Translations under genes and position numbers: made by a program
Notes under the pieces: generated by a model
What the model was told of the DNA's origin: nothing
Databases searched by the model: none
What the model saw: only the letters and a program-made list of their open reading frames with translations
Part shown: piece after piece, positions 8,131 through 17,258 of the stretch
Numbering within the stretch: position 1 is the stretch's first letter
Layout: every line of letters begins with the position of its first letter
NCBI RefSeq assembly: GCF_900177715.1
Contig: NZ_FXWG01000002.1
Coordinates: 682,001-746,000, forward strand
Length of the DNA: 64,000 nt
Direction of reading: 5' to 3'
Source of the DNA: Altererythrobacter xiamenensis
Lineage (GTDB): Bacteria > Pseudomonadota > Alphaproteobacteria > Sphingomonadales > Sphingomonadaceae

Positions 8131-9297
8131 TCATTGACGCGGCTTCTTGTCGATTTCTTCGAGCTTGCGTGCGGCCCATTCGCGCCCGCCGAGGCCGAAG
8201 GCGAGGGCGAATGCCACGCTGAGGCCCACGATGATCGCGGTGAAGGCGGTCTCGGTGATGATATCGCCGACGCCGGTGTAGCTCAGACCCATGAAGGTGA
8301 AGAGCACGATGGTCGCCCATTTGACGATCGAACCGGCTGCGGAGCCGCCATCTGTTCCGGCGACTACGCGCTGCAGCATGTTGGCGATAAGGAAGCCGAC
8401 GCCGATCACGACTGCGCCGAAGATCACCCTGCCGCCGAGTTCAAGCACCTCGTTGAGGATCGCGGTGAGTTCGGGGAAGCCGAGCAGCCGGGTCGCAGCA
8501 ATCGCGGCGGCCAGCATAATCGCGACCTGTGCGATGCGTGCAATCACGTCTGAGGCACTGATGCCTTCCGGCAGAAGGCCGATAGCCCCTACCGAACGAT
8601 CGAAGCCGAGCCCGGGCAGAACTTCCTTGACGATCTGAACCACGAACCGGCTGATCAGATAGCCGATACCCAGCAGGATCGCTGCTGCGATGATGTTCGG
8701 AATGGCATCGAAAATCATCCGCAGCATGTCACTCGCCGGGTCCGAAATGGACTCGATGCTGAGCTGCTCGAGCGCCGCGATAGCAACCGGAATTGCGATG
8801 AGGACATAAACGATCGTGCCGATCGTCTTGCTGATCGCCGAATTGCCCGTGACGCTGTCGACGCCGCCGCGATTGGCCCATTTATCGAAATCGACCGTTT
8901 CGAGCGCGGTGACGACTATGTCGCGGGCGATCCGTGCGACCATCATGCCGATGAAGAAGATCAGGCCCGCACCGACGAGGTTGGGAATGAAATCGACCAC
9001 GTTTTCGAGCAGGCTATCGATCGGACCGGATACGCCGCCGAGGCCGAGAATGTTGAGAATGACCAGCAAGCCGAAGAGCCAGATCAAAAGGCTGACGATC
9101 TTGCCCAGCGATTCCCCCAGAGAGGCTCCACTACTGGAGCCGCGCTTGAAGAACTCCACATTGTCGACGAGTTTGGCGAATGCCCATTTCGCCGCCTTCG
9201 CCGCAGCCCAGGTTATGAGCAGAGCGACAAGCGCAAGGCCGATCTTTTCCGCCAGTTCGACGGCCAGTTGCTGATCGAAGCGATATTTCCAGTCCAT
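8131..9297 (-). CDS. mechanosensitive-channel-like TM-helix protein (PF05552 repeats)
   Basis: A 388-aa membrane protein with about ten hydrophobic segments arranged as repeated glycine-rich amphipathic TM helices (for example NLVGAGLIFFIGMMVARI, NIIAAAILLGIGYLISRF and GRVIFGAVVIGVGFLIANM). This layout matches the conserved TM-helix family related to MscS-type channels (CmpX-like), which lacks the classic MscS beta domain. It ends in a short basic cytoplasmic tail. The presumed role is cell-envelope stress or osmotic response. It is monocistronic, with a terminator downstream. Confidence 0.75.
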   Translation of the reverse strand: MDWKYRFDQQLAVELAEKIGLALVALLITWAAAKAAKWAFAKLVDNVEFFKRGSSSGASLGESLGKIVSLLIWLFGLLVILNILGLGGVSGPIDSLLENVVDFIPNLVGAGLIFFIGMMVARIARDIVVTALETVDFDKWANRGGVDSVTGNSAISKTIGTIVYVLIAIPVAIAALEQLSIESISDPASDMLRMIFDAIPNIIAAAILLGIGYLISRFVVQIVKEVLPGLGFDRSVGAIGLLPEGISASDVIARIAQVAIMLAAAIAATRLLGFPELTAILNEVLELGGRVIFGAVVIGVGFLIANMLQRVVAGTDGGSAAGSIVKWATIVLFTFMGLSYTGVGDIITETAFTAIIVGLSVAFALAFGLGGREWAARKLEEIDKKPRQ

Positions 9298-9432
9298 ATC
9301 GTATTCTCCCTGTTCTTGCGCTCAAAGGTAACATGCCAGGCCACTTTCCCGAAATCGCGCCTTGTAAACAGTGGAAAAATCGGCCTGTGCGATTGTCTTG
9401 CAGCCGAGTAATTGCGTGCTAGGACTTCGCTC

Positions 9433-10500
9433 ATGAAAGCTCTTTTCCGCCTCGTCGCCGGCCTCGTCTTTATCGCCACTTCTCCGGTTCTTGCCGAAGA
9501 TGAAGCCCCCAACTGGTCGATCGCCATTCACGGCGGTGCGGGCACCATGTCGCGTGAGGCAATGACCGAGGAGAAGCGCGCGGAATACGAGGCTGTGCTG
9601 CAGTCGGCGCTCGATGCGGGGGCCAAGGTTCTGGCGGACGGCGGCAGCGCGATGGATGCGGTGACCACCGCGATCCTGATCATGGAGGATGACCCGAAGT
9701 TCAACGCAGGGAAGGGCGCGGTCTATACCTGGGACGGAGAGAACGAGCTCGACGCGTCAATCATGGACGGGCGCGACCTCAGTGCGGGTGCGGTCACCGG
9801 CGTCACCTCGATCAAGAACCCGATCTTGCTGGCAGACAAGGTGCGCACGCATGGCCGCCATGTTTTCCTGAGCGGCGAAGGGGCGGAGGTTTTCGCGCGC
9901 GAACAGGGCATCGAAACGGTCGATCCGAGCTATTTCGAGACCGAGGCGCGGCGCCAGTCGCTCGAACGGATGAAGGCGCAGGAACTTTCGGCGCTCGACG
10001 TCGATCTCAAGTTCGGGACCGTCGGAGCCGTGGCGCGCGACAGCGAGGGAAATCTCGCCGCGGGCACGTCGACCGGCGGCATGACCGGAAAGCGCTGGGG
10101 CCGGATCGGCGATGCGCCGGTGATCGGTGCGGGCACCTATGCCGACAATCGCAGCTGCGCGGTTTCCGCCACCGGCTGGGGCGAGTACTTCATCCGCGTC
10201 GGTGTGGCGAAGGAGATTTGTGCGCGACTTCGCATGATTGAAACCGAGGCCTTCGCCTCAATGTTGGCTGCGACGGACAAGCCGACTCGTGTTGAAATCG
10301 ATGATCAATTGCAGGCCGAGCTACAGCAACGAGTAACAGACGCCGTTATGGCAGAAGTCGCCGAATTGGGAGGTGATGGAGGCGTAATTGTCGTCACGCC
10401 CGAAGGTCATGCGCTTTTCAGCTTCAACACAGCCGGAATGTATCGCGGCCGCGCCAACAGCGATGGGCTGAACGAGGTCGCGATCTTCGCAGACGAGTAG
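9433..10500 (+). CDS. isoaspartyl peptidase / L-asparaginase (Ntn hydrolase), exported
   Basis: A 355-aa type 2 asparaginase precursor that self-cleaves to alpha and beta chains. A signal peptide (about residues 1-21, ending SPVLA) precedes SIAIHGGAGT. The autocleavage and nucleophile motif is KFGTVGAVARD, with the Thr becoming the N-terminus of the beta chain. Substrate-pocket motifs TSTGGMTGKRWGRIGD and GTYAD follow. It probably removes isoaspartyl dipeptides or asparagine in the periplasm. The ATG at 9433 is preferred over the upstream TTG at 9412 because it begins directly at the signal peptide. Confidence 0.88.
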   Translation: MKALFRLVAGLVFIATSPVLAEDEAPNWSIAIHGGAGTMSREAMTEEKRAEYEAVLQSALDAGAKVLADGGSAMDAVTTAILIMEDDPKFNAGKGAVYTWDGENELDASIMDGRDLSAGAVTGVTSIKNPILLADKVRTHGRHVFLSGEGAEVFAREQGIETVDPSYFETEARRQSLERMKAQELSALDVDLKFGTVGAVARDSEGNLAAGTSTGGMTGKRWGRIGDAPVIGAGTYADNRSCAVSATGWGEYFIRVGVAKEICARLRMIETEAFASMLAATDKPTRVEIDDQLQAELQQRVTDAVMAEVAELGGDGGVIVVTPEGHALFSFNTAGMYRGRANSDGLNEVAIFADE

Positions 10501-10512
10501 GTTGGCAGACCG

Positions 10513-10977
10513 CTATAGCGTCCGCGACATGCACAGACTGAACTCGTCGGAGATGTAGTCACCGAAGTTCTCGCATTCGGCAAAGCCGTGTTTCTCGTAG
10601 AGCCGCACCGCGGGAAGAAACGGCTCCGGCCGCCCGGTTTCGAGCCCCAGCCAGCTATACTCGCGCCGGCGCGCCTCCTCCATCAAATAGACGAGGATTG
10701 CCTCGCCTGCGCCCTTGCCGCGATATTCGGGCGCGGCGCGCATCGACTTGAGCTCGCCGCGCGTCTCGTCGATTTCCTTGAGCGCGCCGACCGCTGCCAG
10801 CGCCTCGCCATCCCAAGCAGCGAAGAAGCTCACGTCCGGCTCGCGCAACCGCTCGACCGGCATCGCATGCACCTTGCATGCGGGCGACCAGCTATGCATT
10901 TCCTCAAGATGGAACCGCAGCAGATCGATGATGCGCGGGTCGGTGAGGTCGTCGGGAACGATGCGATAGCGGCTCAC
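10513..10977 (-). CDS. GNAT-family N-acetyltransferase
   Basis: A 154-aa acetyltransferase. The acetyl-CoA-binding motif appears as RAAPEYRGKGAGEAILVYLM, followed by ARRREYSWLGLETG and a C-terminal YEKHGFAECENFGDY, as in the ElaA/PhnO-like group of GNATs. The start overlaps the stop of the RDD gene by 4 bp, so it is the last gene of the seven-gene MoxR operon. The substrate is unknown. Confidence 0.8.
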   Translation of the reverse strand: MSRYRIVPDDLTDPRIIDLLRFHLEEMHSWSPACKVHAMPVERLREPDVSFFAAWDGEALAAVGALKEIDETRGELKSMRAAPEYRGKGAGEAILVYLMEEARRREYSWLGLETGRPEPFLPAVRLYEKHGFAECENFGDYISDEFSLCMSRTL

Positions 10978-11891
10978 GAATGCTTGTCCCGCTTGCGCTG
11001 GCCGAAGCGCATGCCGCCTTCCAGCCGCGCGCGCAGCTGGGCGTAGAATGCCTCGAGGAAAGCGCGCTCGTCACCCGCACCCGGTTCCCACCCGATCTTG
11101 CGGCAGATGGTCGCGTGGACCGCCACCAGCGCCTCGTCATTGTTGTCGCGCAGCACCCGCTCGAGCGTTTGCAACTCGTGCTCGCCATAGACCGAGAGTT
11201 CTTCCTCGCCGAACTGGTAGGTTGCGCCTGTCAGCCCGCTCGTCCCCTTGGCAGCACCTTGTGTCGAGAGGGTCTCGGCAAGCTTGGCGCGCGGTGCCTC
11301 GACCACCCATGTCCCGGCGATGACGTCGCCTGCGCGCAGCGCGTCCTTGTTGAAGAAGGGGAACGCCATGAAAATCAGGAACCACACCATGCCGGCGAAA
11401 CCCGCCGCGCCCATGTCGCCGCTGGGGGCGACCATCAGGAAGATGAGCGGCAAGAACAGCTCGATATCGCGCAGCAGGTTGCGCGCAATCACCGCCTCTG
11501 CGGTCAGCCTGCCGCCGTCGCGCGACGCGACCCTGATGCCCGTCATCCGCTTGCCCGGAGTGGCGCTGCGCGGTCCAAGCTCGCAGGCGAGGAAATAGCC
11601 GTAGCGGGCGAGGAACAGCATGATCACGTAGATGATGAAGAGGAACTCGCCGGCACCCGAGATATTCTCGTCAGCATTGTCGACGATTTCATCGATGACG
11701 CCGCCGAATATCCAGCCGAGCAGCAGCGTGAAAACGAGCAGTGCGACGAAGAGAATGAGAAAATCGAGGACCAGCGCACCAACCCTCGCCCCGCGCGAAG
11801 CGACGGTGACCGGAAGCGCAATCCCTTCCGGCGTGATCATGACCCGGCGGCGGCGGTCGCCGGTCTGGATGGGGAGGGCGGCGCTGGTCAT
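10974..11891 (-). CDS. RDD-family membrane protein
   Basis: A 305-aa protein with an N-terminal RDD domain: LPVTVASRGARVGALVLDF (the Arg of the R-D-D signature), a first TM helix, a long TM segment with FLFIIYVIMLFLARYGYFL, then RSATPGKRMTGIRV, the typical PGKR motif. The C-terminal third is soluble, with charged helices (LERVLRDNNDEALVAVHA). RDD proteins have been linked to ion transport or envelope functions. Here it is fixed between spoIIM and the GNAT gene with 4-bp overlaps on both sides. Confidence 0.83.
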   Translation of the reverse strand: MTSAALPIQTGDRRRRVMITPEGIALPVTVASRGARVGALVLDFLILFVALLVFTLLLGWIFGGVIDEIVDNADENISGAGEFLFIIYVIMLFLARYGYFLACELGPRSATPGKRMTGIRVASRDGGRLTAEAVIARNLLRDIELFLPLIFLMVAPSGDMGAAGFAGMVWFLIFMAFPFFNKDALRAGDVIAGTWVVEAPRAKLAETLSTQGAAKGTSGLTGATYQFGEEELSVYGEHELQTLERVLRDNNDEALVAVHATICRKIGWEPGAGDERAFLEAFYAQLRARLEGGMRFGQRKRDKHS

Positions 11892-12952
11892 GCGGTCCCT
11901 CCACGTTCAGGCGGGCGATAGGCGAAGAAATAGGCGATCCACAGCGCCAGAAGAGTGCCGCCGATGATGAAGCGATCCTCCATCCCGCCGATGAGCTGAC
12001 GGGGGAAGGCTTCGAGCAGGGCTGCGACCACCATCATCAGCACCACGCCGGCCATGACCAGCGCGGCCCGCTTGCCGCTTTCGGAAGCGGCGCTGAGGAT
12101 CGAGCGGTCGCCCGGAAACGCCATCGAGCGTCCGATATGCATGCCTGCCGCCCCCGCCAGAAGAATCGCGAAGAGCTCTGTCGTGCCATGAACGCTCAGC
12201 CAGGCGGCGAACTCGGCGGTGAGGCCCTGCCCGGAAAAAAGCCACAGCATCGCGCCGAGCACCGCCATATTGTGCACGAGCAGCATCAGCGACGGAATGC
12301 CGAACGCAAAGCCGAGGGCAAAGGCCATGATCGCGACGCCGGCATTGTTGCTGAATAGCTGCGCGGCGAAGCCCGACAGTCCGGCGGTCTCGCTCTCCTG
12401 CGCGAGCGTCTCGAGCAATTGCTCGCGGCTCGCGCCGGGCACCCGGCTATCGAGGAAATTGGTCGGGACGAGGCGGTAATACCACTCCTTGTCCTGCGCC
12501 ACGAGCACCCAGCCGACGATCGTGCCCGCGACCATCACCGCCAGCGCGATGCAGATGTCGAGCCAGATCTCGCGCACGGCGCGGCTCCATCCGCCGAGCA
12601 GGAACCCCTTGAGCCAGGCGAATAGCCCCTGGCGCGGCCCGTAGACCTGGAACCAGGCGCGCTGGACGAGCGATTCCAGATAGGCGAGCGTCGCCATGTC
12701 GAGCGAAGTCTCGCGCGCGACCGAGAGGCTGGATGCGGCGGTGCGGTATAGCGTCGGCAGCGCGAGCAGTTCTTCGTCGCTCACCCGCCGCAGCGATCCG
12801 CTTTCCATGCGCTGGAGGATGTCTTCGAGCTGCTTCCACTCATCCTCGCGTTCGAGGCGGAAGCGATCCGAGCGCAGCGCGGCGCTTTCGACGTCGGGGG
12901 GCGCGGCAACCTCGCCCTTGCCGAACCATGCGGAGAGCATCGGCGCCTTCAT
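11888..12952 (-). CDS. stage II sporulation protein M (SpoIIM) family membrane protein
   Basis: A 354-aa protein. An N-terminal cytoplasmic helical region (about 1-110) contains REDEWKQLEDILQRMESG. At least five membrane helices then include the SpoIIM hallmark NNAGVAIMAFALGFAFGIPS and VHGTTELFAILLAGAAG. SpoIIM works in forespore engulfment in Firmicutes, but homologues beside MoxR/DUF58 are widespread in non-sporulating Gram-negatives, where the role is unknown. The start at 12952 overlaps the DUF58 stop (ATGA). A longer frame to 14239 is antisense-type readthrough over DUF58 and is rejected. Confidence 0.85.
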   Translation of the reverse strand: MKAPMLSAWFGKGEVAAPPDVESAALRSDRFRLEREDEWKQLEDILQRMESGSLRRVSDEELLALPTLYRTAASSLSVARETSLDMATLAYLESLVQRAWFQVYGPRQGLFAWLKGFLLGGWSRAVREIWLDICIALAVMVAGTIVGWVLVAQDKEWYYRLVPTNFLDSRVPGASREQLLETLAQESETAGLSGFAAQLFSNNAGVAIMAFALGFAFGIPSLMLLVHNMAVLGAMLWLFSGQGLTAEFAAWLSVHGTTELFAILLAGAAGMHIGRSMAFPGDRSILSAASESGKRAALVMAGVVLMMVVAALLEAFPRQLIGGMEDRFIIGGTLLALWIAYFFAYRPPERGGTA

Positions 12953-14283
12953 CCGATCGCTCCGCTGCGCTTGATCGCGAAATAGCGGTCGATCAGCTTG
13001 AAGCCGACGTCCTGCCACGGCGCTTCGACCACATCGACCCCCAGCTGGCGCAATTGCTGCAGGACCAGTGCGCGCTGTCGCATGAGCGTGTCGGCGGTCA
13101 CCGTGCGGGCCATGACGGCAAGGTCCGAAGGCTCGGCCTCGATGAATTCCTCCAGCTCGCTGTCGGCGATGGTCACGAACAGGATGAGATGCCTCTCCGC
13201 CAGTCGCCCGATGCTTTCCACCATGAGCTGTGCGGCGGTGGGGTCGGTGAAGTCGGAGAACAGGACGATCAGCGAGCGGCGCTTGAGCCGGGTCGAGAGC
13301 GTCGCCAGCGCCAGCGTGAAATTGGACTCGACCGAATGGTAGTCGAGCCCCGCAGCGGCGCTCTGCAAGCGGTGGAAGCCGCGTGCCTCGGTAACGAAGG
13401 GCGTCATCACTTCGGGCCGCTGGGCAAAGCCGAACAGCGAGACGCGGTCGCCGCCCTTGAGCGCGACATAGGCGCAGGTGAGCGCGGCAGAGACGGCCCG
13501 GTCGATACGCGGCAGGCCGTCGACCGGCTCGCACATCGACTGGCCGCAGTCGAAGGCGAAGACGATCTGGTTGTTGCGCTCGCTTTCGTTCTCGCGCGCG
13601 TAGAGTTTCGTGTGGCGGGCCGAGGCTTTCCAGTCGATCCGGCGGCGATCCATGCCCGGTTCGTATTCGCTCAATGCCTCGAACTGCGTCCCTTCGCCGC
13701 GAATGCGCCGGTTGATGAGGCCGAGTTGCGCATCGCGCAGGTAGGTCTGGAGCTCGCTCGAGCGCACCGGGGCGAGGTCGGGCCAGATCCGCACTTCGCG
13801 GTCGAGCTCGCGTTCGACCTGCCGCGCGCCCAAGCCCAGCGGGCCTGTCCAGCGCAACCAGCCACGGAAGACCGCGGCGGTGCCGCGGCGATGGGGAATG
13901 GTCTGGCAGGTCCCGCGAAAGCCGCCTGCCTGTTCGGACGGTGTGAGGCGCAAGGTGGCGCGACCGCCGTCGCCCAGCCTCGGGTCGAATTGCAGCGCAG
14001 CTTCGACGCTCGCCGGCGGGCGCTGCGCGAAACTGCAGCGCAGGACCAGTTCGGTCGGCTCGCCCACTTCCGCATCGGCAGGCGCGGCAAAGCTCCACTG
14101 ATCGATCCGGCCTGCCAGCAGGCCATCGACCACCATTGCCCCGAGCAGGCCGAGCGCCGCCACGAGCGCGATCAGCCAGGCATCGGGCGCGGTCGCGGCG
14201 ACCAACAGCGCGAGCGGGGCGAGCCCGGCGGCGAGCCATGCGGTCCGTTCTGTCGGGACCAGAGGAAGGGAGGCGAAGCGCAT
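12949..14283 (-). CDS. DUF58 domain protein of the MoxR operon
   Basis: A 444-aa protein. Two N-terminal membrane helices (about 12-50) are followed by a beta-rich segment and the DUF58 core, with EYEPGMDRRRIDWKASARH and a von Willebrand A-like fold (IVFAFDCGQSMCEPVDGLPR, resembling a MIDAS motif DxGxSM). DUF58 proteins are the usual partners of MoxR AAA+ ATPases and are thought to be metal-insertion or maturation adaptors. It is 5 bp downstream of moxR and overlaps spoIIM by 4 bp. Confidence 0.87.
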   Translation of the reverse strand: MRFASLPLVPTERTAWLAAGLAPLALLVAATAPDAWLIALVAALGLLGAMVVDGLLAGRIDQWSFAAPADAEVGEPTELVLRCSFAQRPPASVEAALQFDPRLGDGGRATLRLTPSEQAGGFRGTCQTIPHRRGTAAVFRGWLRWTGPLGLGARQVERELDREVRIWPDLAPVRSSELQTYLRDAQLGLINRRIRGEGTQFEALSEYEPGMDRRRIDWKASARHTKLYARENESERNNQIVFAFDCGQSMCEPVDGLPRIDRAVSAALTCAYVALKGGDRVSLFGFAQRPEVMTPFVTEARGFHRLQSAAAGLDYHSVESNFTLALATLSTRLKRRSLIVLFSDFTDPTAAQLMVESIGRLAERHLILFVTIADSELEEFIEAEPSDLAVMARTVTADTLMRQRALVLQQLRQLGVDVVEAPWQDVGFKLIDRYFAIKRSGAIG

Positions 14284-14288
14284 TGCGA

Positions 14289-15251
14289 TCAGCGCGGCGC
14301 CTGCGTGCTTTCGACGAGTTCGGTGACCAGCTCCTCGATATCGCGCCCTTCGATCTCGGCCGCCGGACTGAGCGTGAGACGATGGCGCAGTGCTGGCACG
14401 GCGAGCGCCTTCACATCGTCAGGCACGACGTAATTGCGGCCTTCGAGCGCGGCTCTTGCGCGTGCGGCATTGGCAAGCAGGACCGCCGCGCGGGGGCTGG
14501 CCCCGACGCTGAGCTCGCCATGGTCGCGTGTCCCGCGCACCAGCCGCACGACATACTGGACGATCTCTTCCGCCACGGTGACCTGGTCGAGCGCCGCGCT
14601 GGCTTCGGACAGCTTCGCCGCATCCGCGACCGCCGTCACGCCGAGCTCAGCGGGCCGCGGCGGGCCCTGCCGCTTGCCGAAACGGGCGACGATGGAGGCC
14701 TCCTCGCTTTCAGCGGGATAGGGCACCAGCAGCTTGAACAGGAAACGGTCGAGCTGCGCTTCGGGCAGGGGATAGACACCCTGGTTCTCGATCGGGTTCT
14801 GCGTCGCGATCACCATGAAGCGATCGGGCAGGGCATGGGTCTCCCCGTCGAGCGTGACGCGGCGTTCCTGCATCGCTTCGAGCAATGCGGCCTGCGTCTT
14901 GGGCGGCGTCCGGTTGATCTCGTCCGCCAGCAGCAGGTCGCAGAAGATCGGCCCGCGTGTCAGCGTGAACTGGCTGGTCTGGAAGTTGAACAGGTTGGAG
15001 CCGAGAATATCGCCCGGCAATAGGTCGGGCGTGAACTGGATGCGCCCGAAATCGAGGCCCAGCGCGGTAGCGAAACTCTGCGCGAGGAAGGTCTTGGCCG
15101 TTCCCGGAGGACCTTCGAGCAGCACGTGCCCTTCGCTCACCATCGCCACGAGCAATTTGTCGATCATATCGTCCTGGCCGACGATCGCCTTTGCCACTTC
15201 GCCGCGAATGGCGGCGGCGAGATCGCGCAATTCTTCCAGCGTCATGCTCAT
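14289..15251 (-). CDS. MoxR-family AAA+ ATPase
   Basis: A 320-aa AAA+ ATPase of the MoxR clade. It has Walker A GPPGTAKT (about residue 42), Walker [14 protein letters not shown], sensor 1 ([10 protein letters not shown]) and a C-terminal lid with [18 protein letters not shown]. MoxR proteins act as chaperones with a VWA/DUF58 partner, sometimes for cofactor insertion. It overlaps the upstream DUF4350 stop by 4 bp. The operon order DUF4129-DUF4350-MoxR-DUF58-SpoIIM-RDD is recognisable in alphaproteobacteria. Confidence 0.92.
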   Translation of the reverse strand: MSMTLEELRDLAAAIRGEVAKAIVGQDDMIDKLLVAMVSEGHVLLEGPPGTAKTFLAQSFATALGLDFGRIQFTPDLLPGDILGSNLFNFQTSQFTLTRGPIFCDLLLADEINRTPPKTQAALLEAMQERRVTLDGETHALPDRFMVIATQNPIENQGVYPLPEAQLDRFLFKLLVPYPAESEEASIVARFGKRQGPPRPAELGVTAVADAAKLSEASAALDQVTVAEEIVQYVVRLVRGTRDHGELSVGASPRAAVLLANAARARAALEGRNYVVPDDVKALAVPALRHRLTLSPAAEIEGRDIEELVTELVESTQAPR

Positions 15252-16507
15252 CTGTGCAATTTCCCTTCAAGCTCTTTCAGCGCCCTTGCAGCGAGTAATA
15301 TTTCGGCATCGCTGCGCGCACTGCGCATGTCGGCGGCGCGATGGGTGAACGGGCGTTCGTCCGGCAGGCGGCGAGCGAGTGCCGCATCGATTTCGGCAGG
15401 TTCGGCATGGCCGAGGCCGAGCGTTTTCGACAGGCGCGCCTGCGTGATCGCCACATAGGGCTCGGCCAATAGCCGCAGGCGCTTCGCCCGCAGGATCAGG
15501 CCCGCACCATTGGCGATCAGGCGGTGTTTGCCGAAAGCGATGGCCGGACCTTCGGCAGCGGGCGGGCCGAAGCGGCGGAAGGCGCGCCATCCGATTACCA
15601 GCAGCGCAAGGATGAGGCACAGCGTCGCGGCGAGGAAAGGCGGACGGAAGGCGAGGGTGAGCAGATTGGTCGAACCGCCGAAGCCGTTCAACGTGAGGTC
15701 GAAAGTGACCGCCATGTTCTCGTCGTAATATCCGGCATAGCGCACCAGTTCGAGCGCGAGCGCGGCGCGGTTCGCATCGGCCAGCCCGTAATTGTTCACG
15801 AGGTCAGGCTCGACGATGAATACCGCGCCATGGGCATTGTCGTAGAATTCGGAGTTCTCCGCTCCGATAATATCGATGGCCAAGGTGCGCCCGGACTGGT
15901 CGGTGACCAGCGCTTCCTGGTCGGCCTCGACCTTGGCAAAAGTGGTCCATTTGGTCGGTAGAGCGCCTGCGTGGCCGAGGCCACTCCAGCTTCCGACACC
16001 GTTCTCGATTTCGTCGAGTTCGCCTGAAAAGGCGTAAGGCTGCGGCAAGTCGTCGGTCCAGCCGACCATCGCCGGGCTCAACAGCTGGACCCAGCCCTCC
16101 TTGACCTCGTCCTTGATTTCGTCCGGCAGGCGGTCGGAAAAGCCTGTTGCATACCACTTGGGCAGGATCACCAGCGTCGGCCCGCGATATTGACGATCCA
16201 GCAATATCTCGGAGATTTCTTCCGGATCGGCATAGGGCGGCGGCGTCAGCACCACGAGGCCATAGGACTCAAGGCCCGAGGGCGAGCGCGAGGTCGTGAC
16301 CTCGACCCCTTCGGCCTCAAGCAGCTTTACGAGGCCGGCAAAGCCATTGAGCCCGACCGAGGCGGCATGGGCGCGCCCGTCATTGCTCTGGCGTCCGGTG
16401 TTTCCCGTTCCGATAAAATAGAGGAGCGCGATGAAGGCGAGAAAGCCGATCACCACCAGTGCGAGCACGGCCCTGAGGCTGAAGGGGTTCTGCGACGTCT
16501 GTCTCAT
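15248..16507 (-). CDS. DUF4350 domain membrane-anchored protein
   Basis: A 419-aa protein with a membrane helix near the N-terminus ([20 protein letters not shown]) and another at about 310-330 ([20 protein letters not shown]) flanking a periplasmic DUF4350-like domain ([21 protein letters not shown] ... LVVLTPPP). A cytoplasmic C-terminal helical tail follows. In MoxR operons DUF4350 proteins accompany DUF4129, and their role is unknown. The start at 16507 overlaps the DUF4129 stop by 4 bp; the longer frame to 16570 is not needed. Confidence 0.8.
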   Translation of the reverse strand: MRQTSQNPFSLRAVLALVVIGFLAFIALLYFIGTGNTGRQSNDGRAHAASVGLNGFAGLVKLLEAEGVEVTTSRSPSGLESYGLVVLTPPPYADPEEISEILLDRQYRGPTLVILPKWYATGFSDRLPDEIKDEVKEGWVQLLSPAMVGWTDDLPQPYAFSGELDEIENGVGSWSGLGHAGALPTKWTTFAKVEADQEALVTDQSGRTLAIDIIGAENSEFYDNAHGAVFIVEPDLVNNYGLADANRAALALELVRYAGYYDENMAVTFDLTLNGFGGSTNLLTLAFRPPFLAATLCLILALLVIGWRAFRRFGPPAAEGPAIAFGKHRLIANGAGLILRAKRLRLLAEPYVAITQARLSKTLGLGHAEPAEIDAALARRLPDERPFTHRAADMRSARSDAEILLAARALKELEGKLHR

Positions 16508-17193
16508 ATACGCACCGTGTCCAGCCGCGCGAGCGCGAATTCGGCATAGGCCGCGCGTGCCGTTTCCCAATCGCCGCGGTCCAGACCGCGCAGTGCGAAG
16601 AGGCTGCGCTCGACCCGTTCGGCGATCGTGCCGAAGGCGGAACGGGCATTGCCGGGAAGCGCCTCGAGCGCGGCGAGTTCGCGGGCGGTTGTCGATGGCT
16701 CGACCCAGCCAGGCTGTGCCGTTGCAATCTGATTGACGCTGCGTTGAAGCAGGAGATGCGTGGCTTCGTCGAAGCGCCCCTCGCTAGCGAGACGATCGGC
16801 TTCCTCGAGCAGGGCCAGCGCCTCCTGACGCGCGGGCTGCCATTCGGCCTGGCTCGCTTCATCCGCTCCGCTCGATTTGCGGGCCGAAGGTGCAGGTCCG
16901 AACATACGGTAGATTGTGTAGAGGACGGCAGCGACGAGCAGGGCCAGCAGCACCCATTTGAGCACCGGCCAGCTTTCCGCCAGCAGCGCACCGACCGGTT
17001 TGAAGAGTTCGCCCAGCGCCTCGAACAGCTTGTCGAGCCAGGTCGGTTCGCGCGGCGGGATTTCGGGAATTTCGACAGGCGCGAACTGGATATCCTCGTC
17101 GCCCCGCAGCTCCTGCCACGAAGCGGGCGCATCGCCCCCCGGCGCCGCGGCAGTGGTCCCCGTTCCTGTCGTCATCGGCTGCGGTGGTGGCAT
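16504..17193 (-). CDS. DUF4129 domain membrane protein, first gene of the MoxR operon
   Basis: A 229-aa protein. A Pro/Gly-rich N-terminus is followed by a single TM helix (VLKWVLLALLVAAVLYTIYR, about 92-111) and a cytoplasmic helical DUF4129-type domain (EALALLEEADRLASEGRFDE ... HLLLQRSVNQI) that resembles TPR-like helices. DUF4129 occurs as a C-terminal extension in some transglutaminase-like proteins and in MoxR operons. The start is uncertain (17193 or 17175), and no strong ribosome site is seen. It lies 65 bp downstream of pheA in the same direction. Confidence 0.75.
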   Translation of the reverse strand: MPPPQPMTTGTGTTAAAPGGDAPASWQELRGDEDIQFAPVEIPEIPPREPTWLDKLFEALGELFKPVGALLAESWPVLKWVLLALLVAAVLYTIYRMFGPAPSARKSSGADEASQAEWQPARQEALALLEEADRLASEGRFDEATHLLLQRSVNQIATAQPGWVEPSTTARELAALEALPGNARSAFGTIAERVERSLFALRGLDRGDWETARAAYAEFALARLDTVRI

Positions 17194-17258
17194 GGCGGAA
17201 AGATCGGCGCAACAGCTTAGGATTGGCTTAAACCCGCTCCTGTGCCGGAAGGGCCGGT

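Noticed and set aside
12733..14433. 566-aa plus-strand ORF
   Set aside because: Antisense to DUF58 and spoIIM; no domain, low-complexity Arg/Ala composition.
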